Positions 9,428 to 17,629 of a stretch of 64,000 bases of DNA are shown piece after piece (within the stretch, counting starts at the first letter, position 1; the number at the start of each line of letters is the position of its first letter). The DNA is from an uncultured Duncaniella sp. (GTDB lineage Bacteria; Bacteroidota; Bacteroidia; Bacteroidales; Muribaculaceae). The position numbers and the translations under genes are program-made. The notes under the pieces are model-generated. The model did not search any database, had not been told where the DNA came from, and was given only the letters and a program-made list of their open reading frames with translations. The stretch lies in assembly GCF_910577345.1 (NCBI RefSeq), contig NZ_CAJTMT010000009.1, positions 1 to 64,000 of the forward strand. Reading direction: 5' to 3'.

Positions 9428-10528
9428 ATGAAGAAGTTTTTGCGGATTTTTATGTGGTGTTTGATCGCCGCAATATTTATCGGTACTTTCGTGTATCTTT
9501 TCGTGAAGTCGCAGCCTGACAAGGAGATGTTTGAATTTGTCAGTCCGACCACGGGGACTATTGAGCGCAATACCGTGCTGACAGGTAAAATCGAGCCGCG
9601 CGACGAGATTGAGATCAAGCCGCAGGTGTCGGGTATCATCTCCGAAATCAATGTAGAGGAGGGCGATATGGTGCAGACCGGCGACATCATTGCCAAAATC
9701 AAGGTTGTTCCCGATGAGGGTCAGCTTTCATCGGCTCTCTCGCGCGTCAATACCGCAAAAATCAGCCTTGAAGACGCACGGGTGAAGCATGAACGCAATC
9801 AACTGCTCTATGACAAGAAGGTGATAAGCCGCGAGGATTTTGAGAATACAGCCACCGCACTCGCTCAGGCCAAGGCAGAGCTGAACGCTGCCGAGGATGC
9901 CTATTCAATCGTGAAGGAAGGTGTATCGAAGACAAATGCCAAGGAGAGTAACACTCTCGTGCGCGCAACAATCACAGGTCTTGTGCTCGACGTGCCCGTG
10001 AAGGTCGGTAGCTCCGTAATCCAGGCCAATACGATGAACGACGGAACCACCATCGCCACCGTAGCCGACATGAACAACCTCATCTTCGAGGGTAAGGTTG
10101 ACGAGACCGAAGTGGGTCTGCTCTCAGTCGGTCAGCCGATGGAAATTTCAATCGGAGCGCTTCCCGACCTAAAACTCGATGCTGTCATCGAGCTTATCGC
10201 ACCGAAGGGTGTGGAGACCAACGGCGCCAACACCTTTGAAATCAAAGCTGCAATCAATGTGCCGGAAGGTCAGCATCTGCGCGCGGGCTACAGCGCGAAC
10301 GCATCAGTGAGCCTCAGCAGGGCAGAGGATGTGTTGACCATCCCCGAAAGCGTCATCGAATGGGTGGGCGACAGCACCTTCGTCTATGTCATGACCGACA
10401 GTCTGCCCGAACAGAAATTCGAGCGCACAGTGATTACGACAGGTACATCAGACGGTATCAACATTCAGGTCAACAGCGGTATCGACAAGGAGGTCAAACT
10501 CCGTGGCGCAGCCGTCAAGAACAAATAG
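9428..10528 (+). CDS. Periplasmic adaptor of a MacA/HlyD-type exporter
   Basis: A 366-residue membrane-fusion protein. Residues about 5-27 form one N-terminal membrane anchor. The lipoyl half-motifs flank a coiled-coil hairpin (IEIKPQVSGIISEINV near 60 and VRATITGLVLDVPV near 180), and beta-barrel and membrane-proximal domains follow. The protein links the inner-membrane permeases to the outer-membrane channel encoded immediately downstream. It has no lipoprotein signal. Gene order ATPase-permease-permease-adaptor-channel supports a complete MacAB-TolC-like system. Confidence 0.88.
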   Translation: MKKFLRIFMWCLIAAIFIGTFVYLFVKSQPDKEMFEFVSPTTGTIERNTVLTGKIEPRDEIEIKPQVSGIISEINVEEGDMVQTGDIIAKIKVVPDEGQLSSALSRVNTAKISLEDARVKHERNQLLYDKKVISREDFENTATALAQAKAELNAAEDAYSIVKEGVSKTNAKESNTLVRATITGLVLDVPVKVGSSVIQANTMNDGTTIATVADMNNLIFEGKVDETEVGLLSVGQPMEISIGALPDLKLDAVIELIAPKGVETNGANTFEIKAAINVPEGQHLRAGYSANASVSLSRAEDVLTIPESVIEWVGDSTFVYVMTDSLPEQKFERTVITTGTSDGINIQVNSGIDKEVKLRGAAVKNK

Positions 10529-10570
10529 GCCGACTGACAGCCGACACCATTCACAAAACGACTACAGAAG

Positions 10571-11866
10571 ATGAAACGCATCATATTTTCAATCATTGTC
10601 ATGGCCGGAATGAGCCATGCAGCCGGTGCAGAGGCGTGGAGCCTCGACAGTTGCGTGAACTATGCTCTCGACCACAATCTCAACATCAAGGCTGCGGAAG
10701 TCAACCAATTGCAGAGCGAACTGTCGGTGACGGAGGCCAAGGATGCATTCCTCCCCAATCTCTCGGCAGGAGCCGGGCAGAACTGGGATTTCGGACGCGG
10801 TCTGACCTCGGCCAACACATACGCCAACCGCAACACTTCAATGTTCTCATGGAACGCGCAGATGTCGCTTCCGATTTTCCAGGGGCTGCGCAACATCCGT
10901 CAGCTCAAATACTCGAAATCCAATCTGAGCATGACCGAACTGCAGACGGAAGCCTCGCGCGATGAGGTGAGACTGAGCGTCATCACCTCCTATCTCCAGG
11001 TGCTTTTCAACAAGGAGATGCTTGAGGTGAGCCGCGAACAACTGCGCCTGTCCAATGTGCAGCTCGACCGTCAGCGCATCCTCCTCGAAGGTGGCAAGGT
11101 GCCGGAAGTGGATGTCATTCAAGCCGAATCGCAGGTTGCACAGAACGAGGTGCAGGTCGTAAACTCGGAAAACGACCTCCAGACTTCGCTCATCGAATTG
11201 GCCAAGGCGCTCGAACTCGATGACATCGATGGATTCGACGTGCAGCCCATCGACGACGAAGCAATGGCCCTGCTCAACGCCGAGGAGGTCTATAATAATG
11301 CACTTGCCAACTATCCCGCCATCCGTGCCGCCCGTCAGGGCGTCAAGGTTGCCGACGATGCCATGACCCTTGCGAAAAGCGGCTATCTTCCCCGACTCAG
11401 TTTCAGCGCAGGTCTCGGCAGCAGCTACTATACTGTTTCAGGGGATGAGGGAAAATCGTTCGGTTCCCAGATGCGCGACAACTTCTCGAAAAGTCTCGGG
11501 TTCTCGCTGCAAGTTCCAATCTTCGATGCGTTCTCAACGCGCAATCAGGTCCGTCAGGCCAAGGCAAGGAAGCTTTCCGCACAGATTCAGGTTGCCCAGC
11601 AGGAAAGCGAGCTTCACCGCTCCATCCGTCTGGCCTATCAGCAGGCTCTCGGGGCAGAGAAGAAGTATGAGGCAGGAAAGATTGCCGTTAATGCTTCGAA
11701 AGCTGCGCTCGATGCAATGACCGAGAAGTACACCTACGGCAAGGCCAACGCGACCGAATGGGAACAGACACGCTCGGACTATATCACCACTCTCGCCCAG
11801 CAGGTACAGGCCAAGTATGAACTCATCCTGCGCAACAGAGTCCTCCGCTTCTACAATCGAAAATAG
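10571..11866 (+). CDS. TolC-family outer-membrane efflux protein
   Basis: A 431-residue outer-membrane channel subunit with a signal peptide (about 1-20, IVMAGMSHAAGAEA) and two repeated outer-membrane-efflux domains of alternating helices and strands, as in TolC. The N-terminal LDSCVNYALDHNLNIKAAEVN is a typical start of the first repeat. The gene begins 42 bases after the adaptor gene and ends the operon. Length is within the family range. Confidence 0.9.
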   Translation: MKRIIFSIIVMAGMSHAAGAEAWSLDSCVNYALDHNLNIKAAEVNQLQSELSVTEAKDAFLPNLSAGAGQNWDFGRGLTSANTYANRNTSMFSWNAQMSLPIFQGLRNIRQLKYSKSNLSMTELQTEASRDEVRLSVITSYLQVLFNKEMLEVSREQLRLSNVQLDRQRILLEGGKVPEVDVIQAESQVAQNEVQVVNSENDLQTSLIELAKALELDDIDGFDVQPIDDEAMALLNAEEVYNNALANYPAIRAARQGVKVADDAMTLAKSGYLPRLSFSAGLGSSYYTVSGDEGKSFGSQMRDNFSKSLGFSLQVPIFDAFSTRNQVRQAKARKLSAQIQVAQQESELHRSIRLAYQQALGAEKKYEAGKIAVNASKAALDAMTEKYTYGKANATEWEQTRSDYITTLAQQVQAKYELILRNRVLRFYNRK

Positions 11867-11893
11867 CCTTTGCCGGAAAGTTTTTTCGGGAAG

Positions 11894-12016
11894 GGTACAA
11901 AAGGACATAAGGCCAGAAGGGACATAAGTTTTATTTAAGAGAGAAATTAAATCAAATATAATTCACTCTCCAAAAATAAAACTTATGTCCCTTCTGGCCT
12001 TATGTCCTTTTGTGCC
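11894..12016. terminator. Long bidirectional hairpin terminator (42-nt arms)
   Basis: Arms at 11894-11935 and 11975-12016 are inverted copies with one G-T wobble, and weaker pairing continues into the loop. It sits between the convergent TolC-like gene and the SIMPL gene. The arm sequence (GGTACAAAAGGACATAAGG...) is related to direct repeats after mutS, so this is a dispersed repeat family used as a terminator. Confidence 0.78.
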
Positions 12017-12044
12017 TTTCTCTGCTATAGTTTATTCAGGAAAA

Positions 12045-12737
12045 TTAGTCTTCGAGATAGTAGACGATTGTGGAGACGACACGGACTTTCTTGATGAAGG
12101 GGGTTGAGGAGTCGCTGTCCTCAATCGAGAACTGACCCTGTGATGCTGTCTTGATTTTTCCGACACGGCTCTCGCTGTCGGCGGCAAACTGGTCGGCTGC
12201 GGCACGGGCATTCTTTGTAGCCTCCGCTATCATCTCAGGTTTGATGGAGTTCAGACCTGTGAACTGATAGTTGATGTAGGAATTCGAGAATGCGATACCC
12301 TCTTTCAGCAGTTCGGACTGACGGTTGAGAAGCTCGCGCACCTTCTGAACTTTCTTGGTGGTCACTGTGACGGTGCAGTTGATTGAATAGTTATAGGCAA
12401 AGGAATCCGAGCGGTAGCGGTTCGATGTGGCATCGTAGGTGTCCGGCGGATTCACTGAGATTTCATCTGAGCTTATGCCGTTGGATGTCAGGAATTTTAC
12501 AATGATGTCGTTGTTGGCGCTGACCTTATTGTAGATTGTCTGGAGGTCGTTGCCCGCAAGAGAGTAGGTGATGGGCCATGTGACGAGATCGGCGGGAACC
12601 TCACGTTCGGCCAGACCGCGTACGGTCACTTCACGGTCACGGAAAGCGATGTTGTCGATACCGGCCTTGAGTAGAAAGCCGAGAATCACAATGCCGACGG
12701 CTATCAGCCCGGCAGAAATGACGGTTGAAGATTTCAT
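12045..12737 (-). CDS. SIMPL-domain (DUF541) membrane-anchored protein
   Basis: A 230-residue protein with one N-terminal membrane helix (about 8-26, GLIAVGIVILGFLL) and a periplasmic SIMPL/DUF541 domain, recognised from VTVRGLAEREVPADLVTWPI and the C-terminal ANARAAADQFA segment. DUF541 proteins such as BP26/YggE form ring-like oligomers and are linked to oxidative-stress tolerance, but the biochemical role is unclear. It is a single gene convergent with the efflux operon. Confidence 0.82.
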   Translation of the reverse strand: MKSSTVISAGLIAVGIVILGFLLKAGIDNIAFRDREVTVRGLAEREVPADLVTWPITYSLAGNDLQTIYNKVSANNDIIVKFLTSNGISSDEISVNPPDTYDATSNRYRSDSFAYNYSINCTVTVTTKKVQKVRELLNRQSELLKEGIAFSNSYINYQFTGLNSIKPEMIAEATKNARAAADQFAADSESRVGKIKTASQGQFSIEDSDSSTPFIKKVRVVSTIVYYLED

Positions 12738-12921
12738 AATGGATGGTTTTGTAGGTTAGTTAACGGTGAAACGGTGGATGTATTTCTTATTCACTCCCGT
12801 CCGTCTGATGCAAAGAACAGGCAATGAATGGAGCGGCATATCATCATTGATAGAAAACAAAATTAGGTATAATTGTTTAATTATGTCTACGAACGGGTTA
12901 TCTTTTTTCGATGAAAGTTTA

Positions 12922-12929
12922 TAAATTTG
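12922..12929 (+). promoter_or_regulatory. Putative mutS -7 box
   Basis: TAAATTTG matches the TAnnTTTG consensus 32 bases before the mutS start. No clear TTTG is found at the -33 position, so the call rests on the -7 box and its location. Confidence 0.5.
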
Positions 12930-12960
12930 TACTCCCAAAACAAAAATCACAGACACTCGC

Positions 12961-15579
12961 ATGGCAAAAAAGATAGTTGAGACACCGCTGATGAAGCAGT
13001 ATATGGCAATGAAGGAGAAACATCCCGACGCAGTTCTCCTTTTCCGGGTGGGCGACTTCTACGAAACTTTCTCTGAGGATGCGATCGCGGCATCCGAGAT
13101 TCTCGGAATCACGCTGACACGCCGTGCCAACGGTTCGGCTCAGTTTGTCGAACTCGCAGGCTTCCCCCATCACGCCCTCGACACCTATCTGCCAAAGCTC
13201 GTGAGGGCCGGAAAACGTGTGGCCATCTGCGAACAACTCGAGGACCCAAAGACAACCAAAAAGCTCGTCAAGCGCGGAATCACCGAACTGGTGACTCCCG
13301 GTGTATCCATCAATGATACCCTCCTCAACAATCGCGAAAACAACTTCCTTGCCGCGCTGAATTTTACCAAACACAATGTCGGAGTGGCATTCCTCGACAT
13401 CTCCACCGGCGAATTTCTCGCCGCCGAAGGTTCCACCGACTATATCGAGAAGCTCCTCGCAAACTTCGCCCCGAAGGAGGTGCTCGTCGAGCGCGGAAAA
13501 AAGAAACTCATAGAGGAGAGTTTTGCCGAGCACTATCTTGCTTTCGAACTTGACGACTGGGTGTTTACCGACGACGCAGCAATGGACCGTCTGCTCAAAC
13601 AGTTCGAGACCAACTCGCTGAAAGGTTTCGGAATCCACGCCATGCCCGCTGCGGTTGTGGCTGCAGGTGCCATCCTCCACTATCTCGACATCACCCAGCA
13701 CACACAGATTTCACATATCACCTCCATTGCCCGCGTCGAGGAGGAAAAGGCTGTCAGGCTCGACCGCTTCACTGTCCGCAACCTCGAACTGGTGAACACT
13801 ATGAGCGAGGATGGCAAGAGCCTGCTCGATGTCATCGACCGCACGGTCAGCCCGATGGGTGCGCGTCTGCTGCGCCGGTGGGTGCTGTTCCCGCTCAAGG
13901 ATGCGAGGGAAATCAACCGCCGCCTCGACATCGTTGAATATTTCTTCCGTCAACCCGAAGAGCGCGAGGCGCTTAAGGATGCGTTGAGCCAGATAGGTGA
14001 CCTCGAACGCCTCATTGCCAAGGTGTCGGCCGGACGCGTCAATCCTCGCGAACTCGTCCAGCTCCGCCATGCGCTCTCGATGATTGAGCCCATTCGTAAA
14101 ATCTGCGTCGACTCGGCCCAACCGGCCCTCGCAGCCATTGGCGAACAGCTCAACCCTTGCACCGGTATAGCCGAGCGCATCGGGCGTGAAATCCTCCCCG
14201 ACCCTCCGACGGCGCTCAACCGTGGGCCGGTCATCAACGACGGTGTGGATGCCGAACTTGACGAACTGCGGGAGATTGCATATAAAGGAAAGGATTATCT
14301 GCTGAAACTTCAGCAGCGTGAGAGCGCACTGACGGGCATACCGTCGCTCAAAGTGGCCTATAACAATGTGTTTGGCTACTACATAGAGGTGACCAATACC
14401 CATCGCGACAAGGTCCCGGCGGAGTGGATACGCAAGCAGACCCTTGTCAACGCCGAGCGCTATATAACTCAGGAGCTTAAGGAATATGAGGAAAAAATCC
14501 TCGGCGCGCAGGACAGGATTGCCATCATAGAGCAGCGCATCTACTCGGCACTCGTCCATGACCTATGCGCCTATATCCCCGCCATACTCCTTGATGCCCA
14601 GATGATAGCACGGCTCGACGTGTTCAGTTCCTTCACCCGCGTGGCGCTTGAGAACCGCTACAACCGCCCTGTCGTGGACGATTCGCTCGAACTCTCCATC
14701 GTCGAGGGTCGCCATCCGGTCATAGAAAAGGAACTCCCTGCAGGCGAGCCATATATCACCAACACTGTGAATCTTGCCAACAACGGTACACAAATCATGA
14801 TGATAACCGGTCCGAACATGTCGGGTAAGTCGGCACTCTTGCGCCAGACGGCTCTCAATGTGCTGCTTGCACAGATTGGCTCGTTTGTCGCCGCTGAGAG
14901 CGCACACATCGGTGTTGTCGACAAGATTTTCACCCGCGTAGGCGCAAGCGACAATATCTCGCTCGGCGAATCCACATTCATGGTTGAGATGAACGAAGCG
15001 GCTTCAATCCTCAACAATATGAGCGAACGTTCGCTCATCCTCTTCGACGAGCTTGGCCGTGGCACATCGACCTACGACGGTATCTCTATCGCATGGGCCA
15101 TCGTCGAGCATATCCACGAGCATGGTTCAGCCCATCCGAAGACATTGTTTGCCACTCATTACCACGAGCTTAACGAGATGGAGAAGAGTTTCAGCCGCGT
15201 GGTGAATTTCAATGTATCCGTGCGTGAAATCGACGGTAAGGTTGTATTTCTCCGCAAACTCGCGCGCGGTGGAAGCGAACACAGTTTCGGTATCCATGTT
15301 GCGAAGCTCGCCGGTATGCCGCAGTCGATTGTGAAACGTGCCGATGAGGTTCTCGCACATCTTGAAAAAGTGAACCGCGACAGTGACGACAAGGTGGCCA
15401 AGAACCTCGCGGGAGTCGCCGACGGTGCAGAGGGGGTACAGCTCTCTTTCTTCCAGCTCGATGACCCTGTTCTCGCTCAGCTCCGCGATGAGATCCTCGA
15501 CATCGACATCAACAACCTCACCCCCATGGCCGCCCTCAACAAACTCCACGATATCAAAACCATCCTGACGGGAAGGTAG
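12961..15579 (+). CDS. mutS: DNA mismatch repair protein MutS
   Basis: An 872-residue mismatch recognition ATPase. The mismatch-binding GDFYETF is at about 30-37 in domain I. The clamp and lever domains fill the middle. The ATPase contains Walker A TGPNMSGKSALLRQ near 615-628, Walker B with ILFDELGRGTSTYDG near 693-707 and ATHYHEL near 732. The ATG at 12961 gives the standard MutS1 N-terminus (MKQYMAMKEKHPDAVLLFRVG). It binds mismatches and recruits MutL. All motifs and length are normal. It stands alone, followed by direct repeats and a terminator. Confidence 0.97.
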   Translation: MAKKIVETPLMKQYMAMKEKHPDAVLLFRVGDFYETFSEDAIAASEILGITLTRRANGSAQFVELAGFPHHALDTYLPKLVRAGKRVAICEQLEDPKTTKKLVKRGITELVTPGVSINDTLLNNRENNFLAALNFTKHNVGVAFLDISTGEFLAAEGSTDYIEKLLANFAPKEVLVERGKKKLIEESFAEHYLAFELDDWVFTDDAAMDRLLKQFETNSLKGFGIHAMPAAVVAAGAILHYLDITQHTQISHITSIARVEEEKAVRLDRFTVRNLELVNTMSEDGKSLLDVIDRTVSPMGARLLRRWVLFPLKDAREINRRLDIVEYFFRQPEEREALKDALSQIGDLERLIAKVSAGRVNPRELVQLRHALSMIEPIRKICVDSAQPALAAIGEQLNPCTGIAERIGREILPDPPTALNRGPVINDGVDAELDELREIAYKGKDYLLKLQQRESALTGIPSLKVAYNNVFGYYIEVTNTHRDKVPAEWIRKQTLVNAERYITQELKEYEEKILGAQDRIAIIEQRIYSALVHDLCAYIPAILLDAQMIARLDVFSSFTRVALENRYNRPVVDDSLELSIVEGRHPVIEKELPAGEPYITNTVNLANNGTQIMMITGPNMSGKSALLRQTALNVLLAQIGSFVAAESAHIGVVDKIFTRVGASDNISLGESTFMVEMNEAASILNNMSERSLILFDELGRGTSTYDGISIAWAIVEHIHEHGSAHPKTLFATHYHELNEMEKSFSRVVNFNVSVREIDGKVVFLRKLARGGSEHSFGIHVAKLAGMPQSIVKRADEVLAHLEKVNRDSDDKVAKNLAGVADGAEGVQLSFFQLDDPVLAQLRDEILDIDINNLTPMAALNKLHDIKTILTGR

Positions 15580-15598
15580 GGGAAGCCAGCCGGAATCA

Positions 15599-15764
15599 TA
15601 ATTACTGTGCATTAAAGTATCAGAGAAAGGTACAAAAAGACAGAAGATCAGAAGCTACAAAAGATTAATTTCAAGTAAATTATGGCACAAGCTGTAATTA
15701 CTGTGCATTAAATATCAGAGAAAGGTACAAAAAGACAGAAGGTCAGAAGATACAAAAGATTAAT
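15599..15764. repeat. 70-bp direct repeat downstream of mutS
   Basis: Units 15599-15669 and 15695-15764 differ at only a few positions and are 96 bases apart. Each contains GGTACAAAAAGACAGAAG followed by TCAGAAG, related to the arms of the hairpin at 11894-12016. The role is unknown; it is part of a dispersed intergenic repeat family. Confidence 0.8.
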
Positions 15765-15808
15765 ATCAAAAACATCATCATTAATCCATTCAAATCTTTA
15801 AGACAAGG

Positions 15809-15837
15809 AAGGCTGCCATTATGGCAGCCTTTTTTTA
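15809..15837 (+). terminator. Rho-independent terminator
   Basis: Stem GGCTGCCA/TGGCAGCC (15811-15829) followed by seven T, downstream of mutS and its repeats. Confidence 0.85.
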
Positions 15838-15865
15838 TAACCGATTTTTACTGTAAATTTTTCCA

Positions 15866-15895
15866 AAAGCTTGTCGTCAGTTTGCAGTGCCAAAA
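15866..15895 (+). promoter_or_regulatory. Degenerate copy of the prophage leader promoter
   Basis: CTTGTCGTCAGTTTGCAGTG and the next bases match the promoter and first transcribed bases of the leader cassette at 60,412 at 24 of 26 positions, including the spacer. The -7 box has TC instead of TA. It directly abuts the left att repeat, so it may be a remnant of an earlier element. Confidence 0.5.
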
Positions 15896-16009
15896 TTAAC
15901 TTTTGTCTCTCCTTACCGATGTCTTACTTTTGTCTGATACTAAAAATTAAAAGCCTCATAATTGTCTGATTATGAGGCTTTTAATTTGGATTTTGCGGAA
16001 AGACAGGGA
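15893..16009. other. attL, left 117-bp attachment repeat
   Basis: This repeat matches 62377-62493 along its whole 117 bases. About 45 bases at its left end and 31 bases at its right end are identical; a diverged terminator hairpin lies between. The right end (15999-16009) is the 3' end of a tRNA-Ser gene on the minus strand, without the rest of the tRNA. This is the displaced tRNA end created by integration. Confidence 0.88.
15949..15982. terminator. Terminator-like hairpin inside attL
   Basis: A perfect 14-bp stem with a 6-base loop (AAAGCCTCATAAT against ATTATGAGGCTTT). At the equivalent place in attR one G-C pair has become A-T on both arms, which supports conservation of the hairpin as the terminator of the minus-strand tRNA. 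Confidence 0.7.
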
Positions 16010-16094
16010 GATTTTTTCTAAATTTACGCTCTCCAAATCGTTATCCTGCAACCTCTTTCATTTGTTATTTTTATTGGGTTTGTCTGAAATTTGT

Positions 16095-16535
16095 CTAAAT
16101 TTCTGGAGATCTATCAAAGTCCTGTTTTTGATTGGATATTTGATTTTTTAACATAATTATCAGATCATTTTGAAGTGCTATCCGCTCATCTTTTTCTTTT
16201 AACAGGGCTTCTAAATTTCTAATCTGCTTCTCTTTTTCTTTTATAAGCGCATCTTGATTATTGCCATCTTTTGACGGCTGACCAATATTCAGATGGCTCA
16301 CCTTATTTCCGGATCCACCAACTATGACTCCATGATTTGACACCTCTCTTTCAAAGAATGTATCAATAGAAACGCCAAAAAAATCAGCTATCTTTTCAAG
16401 TTTTGATACTCTGATGTCGGCTTCAAGAACAGGTGCAAGTGCTCCGTTATGACTCTTTGTTATCTCATCAAGGAAATCTTTTTTCTTCGTTCCGGAAGCT
16501 TCTAATAACTCTATGACTTTCTGTGGATTAAACAT
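16095..16535 (-). CDS. CI-like phage repressor, XRE HTH with coiled coil
   Basis: A 146-residue protein. Residues about 1-65 resemble a Cro/CI-type helix-turn-helix; the segment VSKLEKIADFFGVSIDTFFE is a characteristic end of XRE domains. Residues about 97-137 form a charged heptad coiled coil (KEKEKQIRNLEALLKEKDER), probably for oligomerisation. It has no peptidase domain, so it is not a LexA-type self-cleaving repressor, and antirepressors encoded nearby may inactivate it. It is transcribed against the rest of the prophage, next to operator-like palindromes and attL, as expected for a lysogeny repressor. Confidence 0.72.
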   Translation of the reverse strand: MFNPQKVIELLEASGTKKKDFLDEITKSHNGALAPVLEADIRVSKLEKIADFFGVSIDTFFEREVSNHGVIVGGSGNKVSHLNIGQPSKDGNNQDALIKEKEKQIRNLEALLKEKDERIALQNDLIIMLKNQISNQKQDFDRSPEI

Positions 16536-16553
16536 AATATAACATTATTTAAC

Positions 16554-16616
16554 TAAGGAATATCTTAGATATTTCCTAATTTTTATCTTAGATTTCTAAG
16601 TTATTCCTTACATTTG
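16554..16616 (+). promoter_or_regulatory. Early promoter with repressor-operator candidates
   Basis: TACATTTG at 16609-16616 is a -7 box directed rightward. It is preceded by two palindromic blocks: TAAGGAATATC-TTA-GATATTTCCTAA (16554-16579) and CTTAGATTTCTAAG with a nearby half-site TTATTCCTTA (16587-16610). The half-site AAGGAATA recurs in both orientations. A minus-strand -7 box, TAAATTTG (16657-16650), could serve the repressor gene. This is the probable genetic switch. Confidence 0.5.
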
Positions 16617-16676
16617 TAGTCTAAAATTAATCTATTTTTAGGTTTAGACCAAATTTATTAATGAGATTTTAGGCTT

Positions 16677-16877
16677 ATGATTACTATTGACTATTACAAT
16701 TCCCTCTCTAACGACGAGAGACGATATTTGAGAGATGAGATTTTGAAAGAAACTGGGATTTCGTACTCTGGTTTTTATGTAAAATGAAAAGCCAACAGGT
16801 TTAAAATTCTGGAACGAAGGAAAATTCAAGAAATCATCTCACGTTTTGAACATGCTCGAAAAGACGGAATTCTATAA
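16677..16877 (+). pseudogene. Small regulator-like gene interrupted by an in-frame UGA
   Basis: The ATG at 16677 opens a 36-codon frame ending in TGA at 16785-16787. The same frame continues for 29 sensible codons (KANRFKILERRKIQEII...) to a TAA at 16875-16877. Joined, it would be a 66-residue protein with LSNDERRYLRDEILKETGIS followed by GFYVK, like the small HTH-type proteins found beside repressors in Bacteroides prophages. It is the first gene behind the early promoter. A nonsense mutation, a sequencing error or readthrough are possible. Other genes here end in TGA, so recoding of the whole genome is not supported. Confidence 0.5.
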
Positions 16878-17400
16878 TTGTCCGGACGGGAGCATCAATG
16901 TGAAGCCATACGACAAACCAATGTTTGTCTATGATCAAAGCTGCCGTAAGGTCACGGAGGAGATGCTAATACTAATCCGTGACCTTTACCCGGGAGCTTT
17001 CACAGCTCTGTCCGAACTTTACTCCAGGAGTGAAAGGAATCGGGAGTTTTTCGAGTTCCGGATTGTGCATAGGTTCATCAGATGTAATTTCGGTGAATAT
17101 GATGCATTGTCATACGACATCAATGGTGTCGGGGAATTCAACTTCGAGGATGTCAGATGTCCAATGCGTGGTGAATGCCTTTTTGAAGGGGAGATATGTA
17201 AACCGGTCCTTCAGACTCGTCTTTCGGCGAGGGAGCAGGAGGTGGCCGAGCTTCTATCCGAAGGCTTGTGTCCGGCTGAGATAGGGGAGGAGCTTCAGAT
17301 CTCTATCATGACGGTCCGGAATCATATACAGCACATCAAGGCAAGACTGCATCTGAAGAACACTTCCCAGATTGTAGCACGGTTTAAAAAACAAGTATGA
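16852..17400 (+). CDS. LuxR/GerE-type HTH transcription regulator
   Basis: A 182-residue protein (ATG at 16852; an upstream TTG would add two residues). The C-terminal 60 residues form a LuxR/GerE HTH: LSAREQEVAELLSEGLCPAEI followed by MTVRNHIQHIKARLHLKN. The N-terminal 120 residues are unfamiliar and contain a cysteine pair (CPMRGEC). It is not a response regulator of standard shape because no receiver domain is visible. It overlaps the broken small gene upstream and precedes the replication gene, suggesting control of early or lysogenic functions. Confidence 0.78.
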   Translation: MLEKTEFYNCPDGSINVKPYDKPMFVYDQSCRKVTEEMLILIRDLYPGAFTALSELYSRSERNREFFEFRIVHRFIRCNFGEYDALSYDINGVGEFNFEDVRCPMRGECLFEGEICKPVLQTRLSAREQEVAELLSEGLCPAEIGEELQISIMTVRNHIQHIKARLHLKNTSQIVARFKKQV

Positions 17401-17401
17401 C

Positions 17402-17629
17402 ATGAGAAAAAGACATACCATTCGGGAATGGGAAGAGGCAATCGCCGGCCGTTCCGATATTAAGTTTGAAAATATACGTCTTGTCGAGGGCTTTGTATGG
17501 GATGTGAGTGGAACTATCATATTGCCGGATGGCCGTGAGAAAATTGCTTACTGGCTTGAATCCGGGAAATGCTTTTCGTCTCTTAGGGGATGTGTTGGTT
17601 TCGACATAAAATTCAAAGCCGATGATTAG
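17402..17629 (+). CDS. Small conserved phage protein, unknown function
   Basis: A 75-residue protein without recognised domain, rich in charged and aromatic residues (REWEEAIAGRSDIKF, GREKIAYWLESGK). It starts one base after the LuxR-type gene stop and overlaps the primase start by 8 bases, so it is translated within the same unit. Confidence 0.6.
   Translation: MRKRHTIREWEEAIAGRSDIKFENIRLVEGFVWDVSGTIILPDGREKIAYWLESGKCFSSLRGCVGFDIKFKADD

Noticed and set aside
16785..16787. TGA reassigned to Trp, as in some crAss-like phages
   Set aside because: Many genes of this prophage end properly at TGA (for example 22198 and 32253) with overlapping starts, and no other gene carries in-frame TGA.
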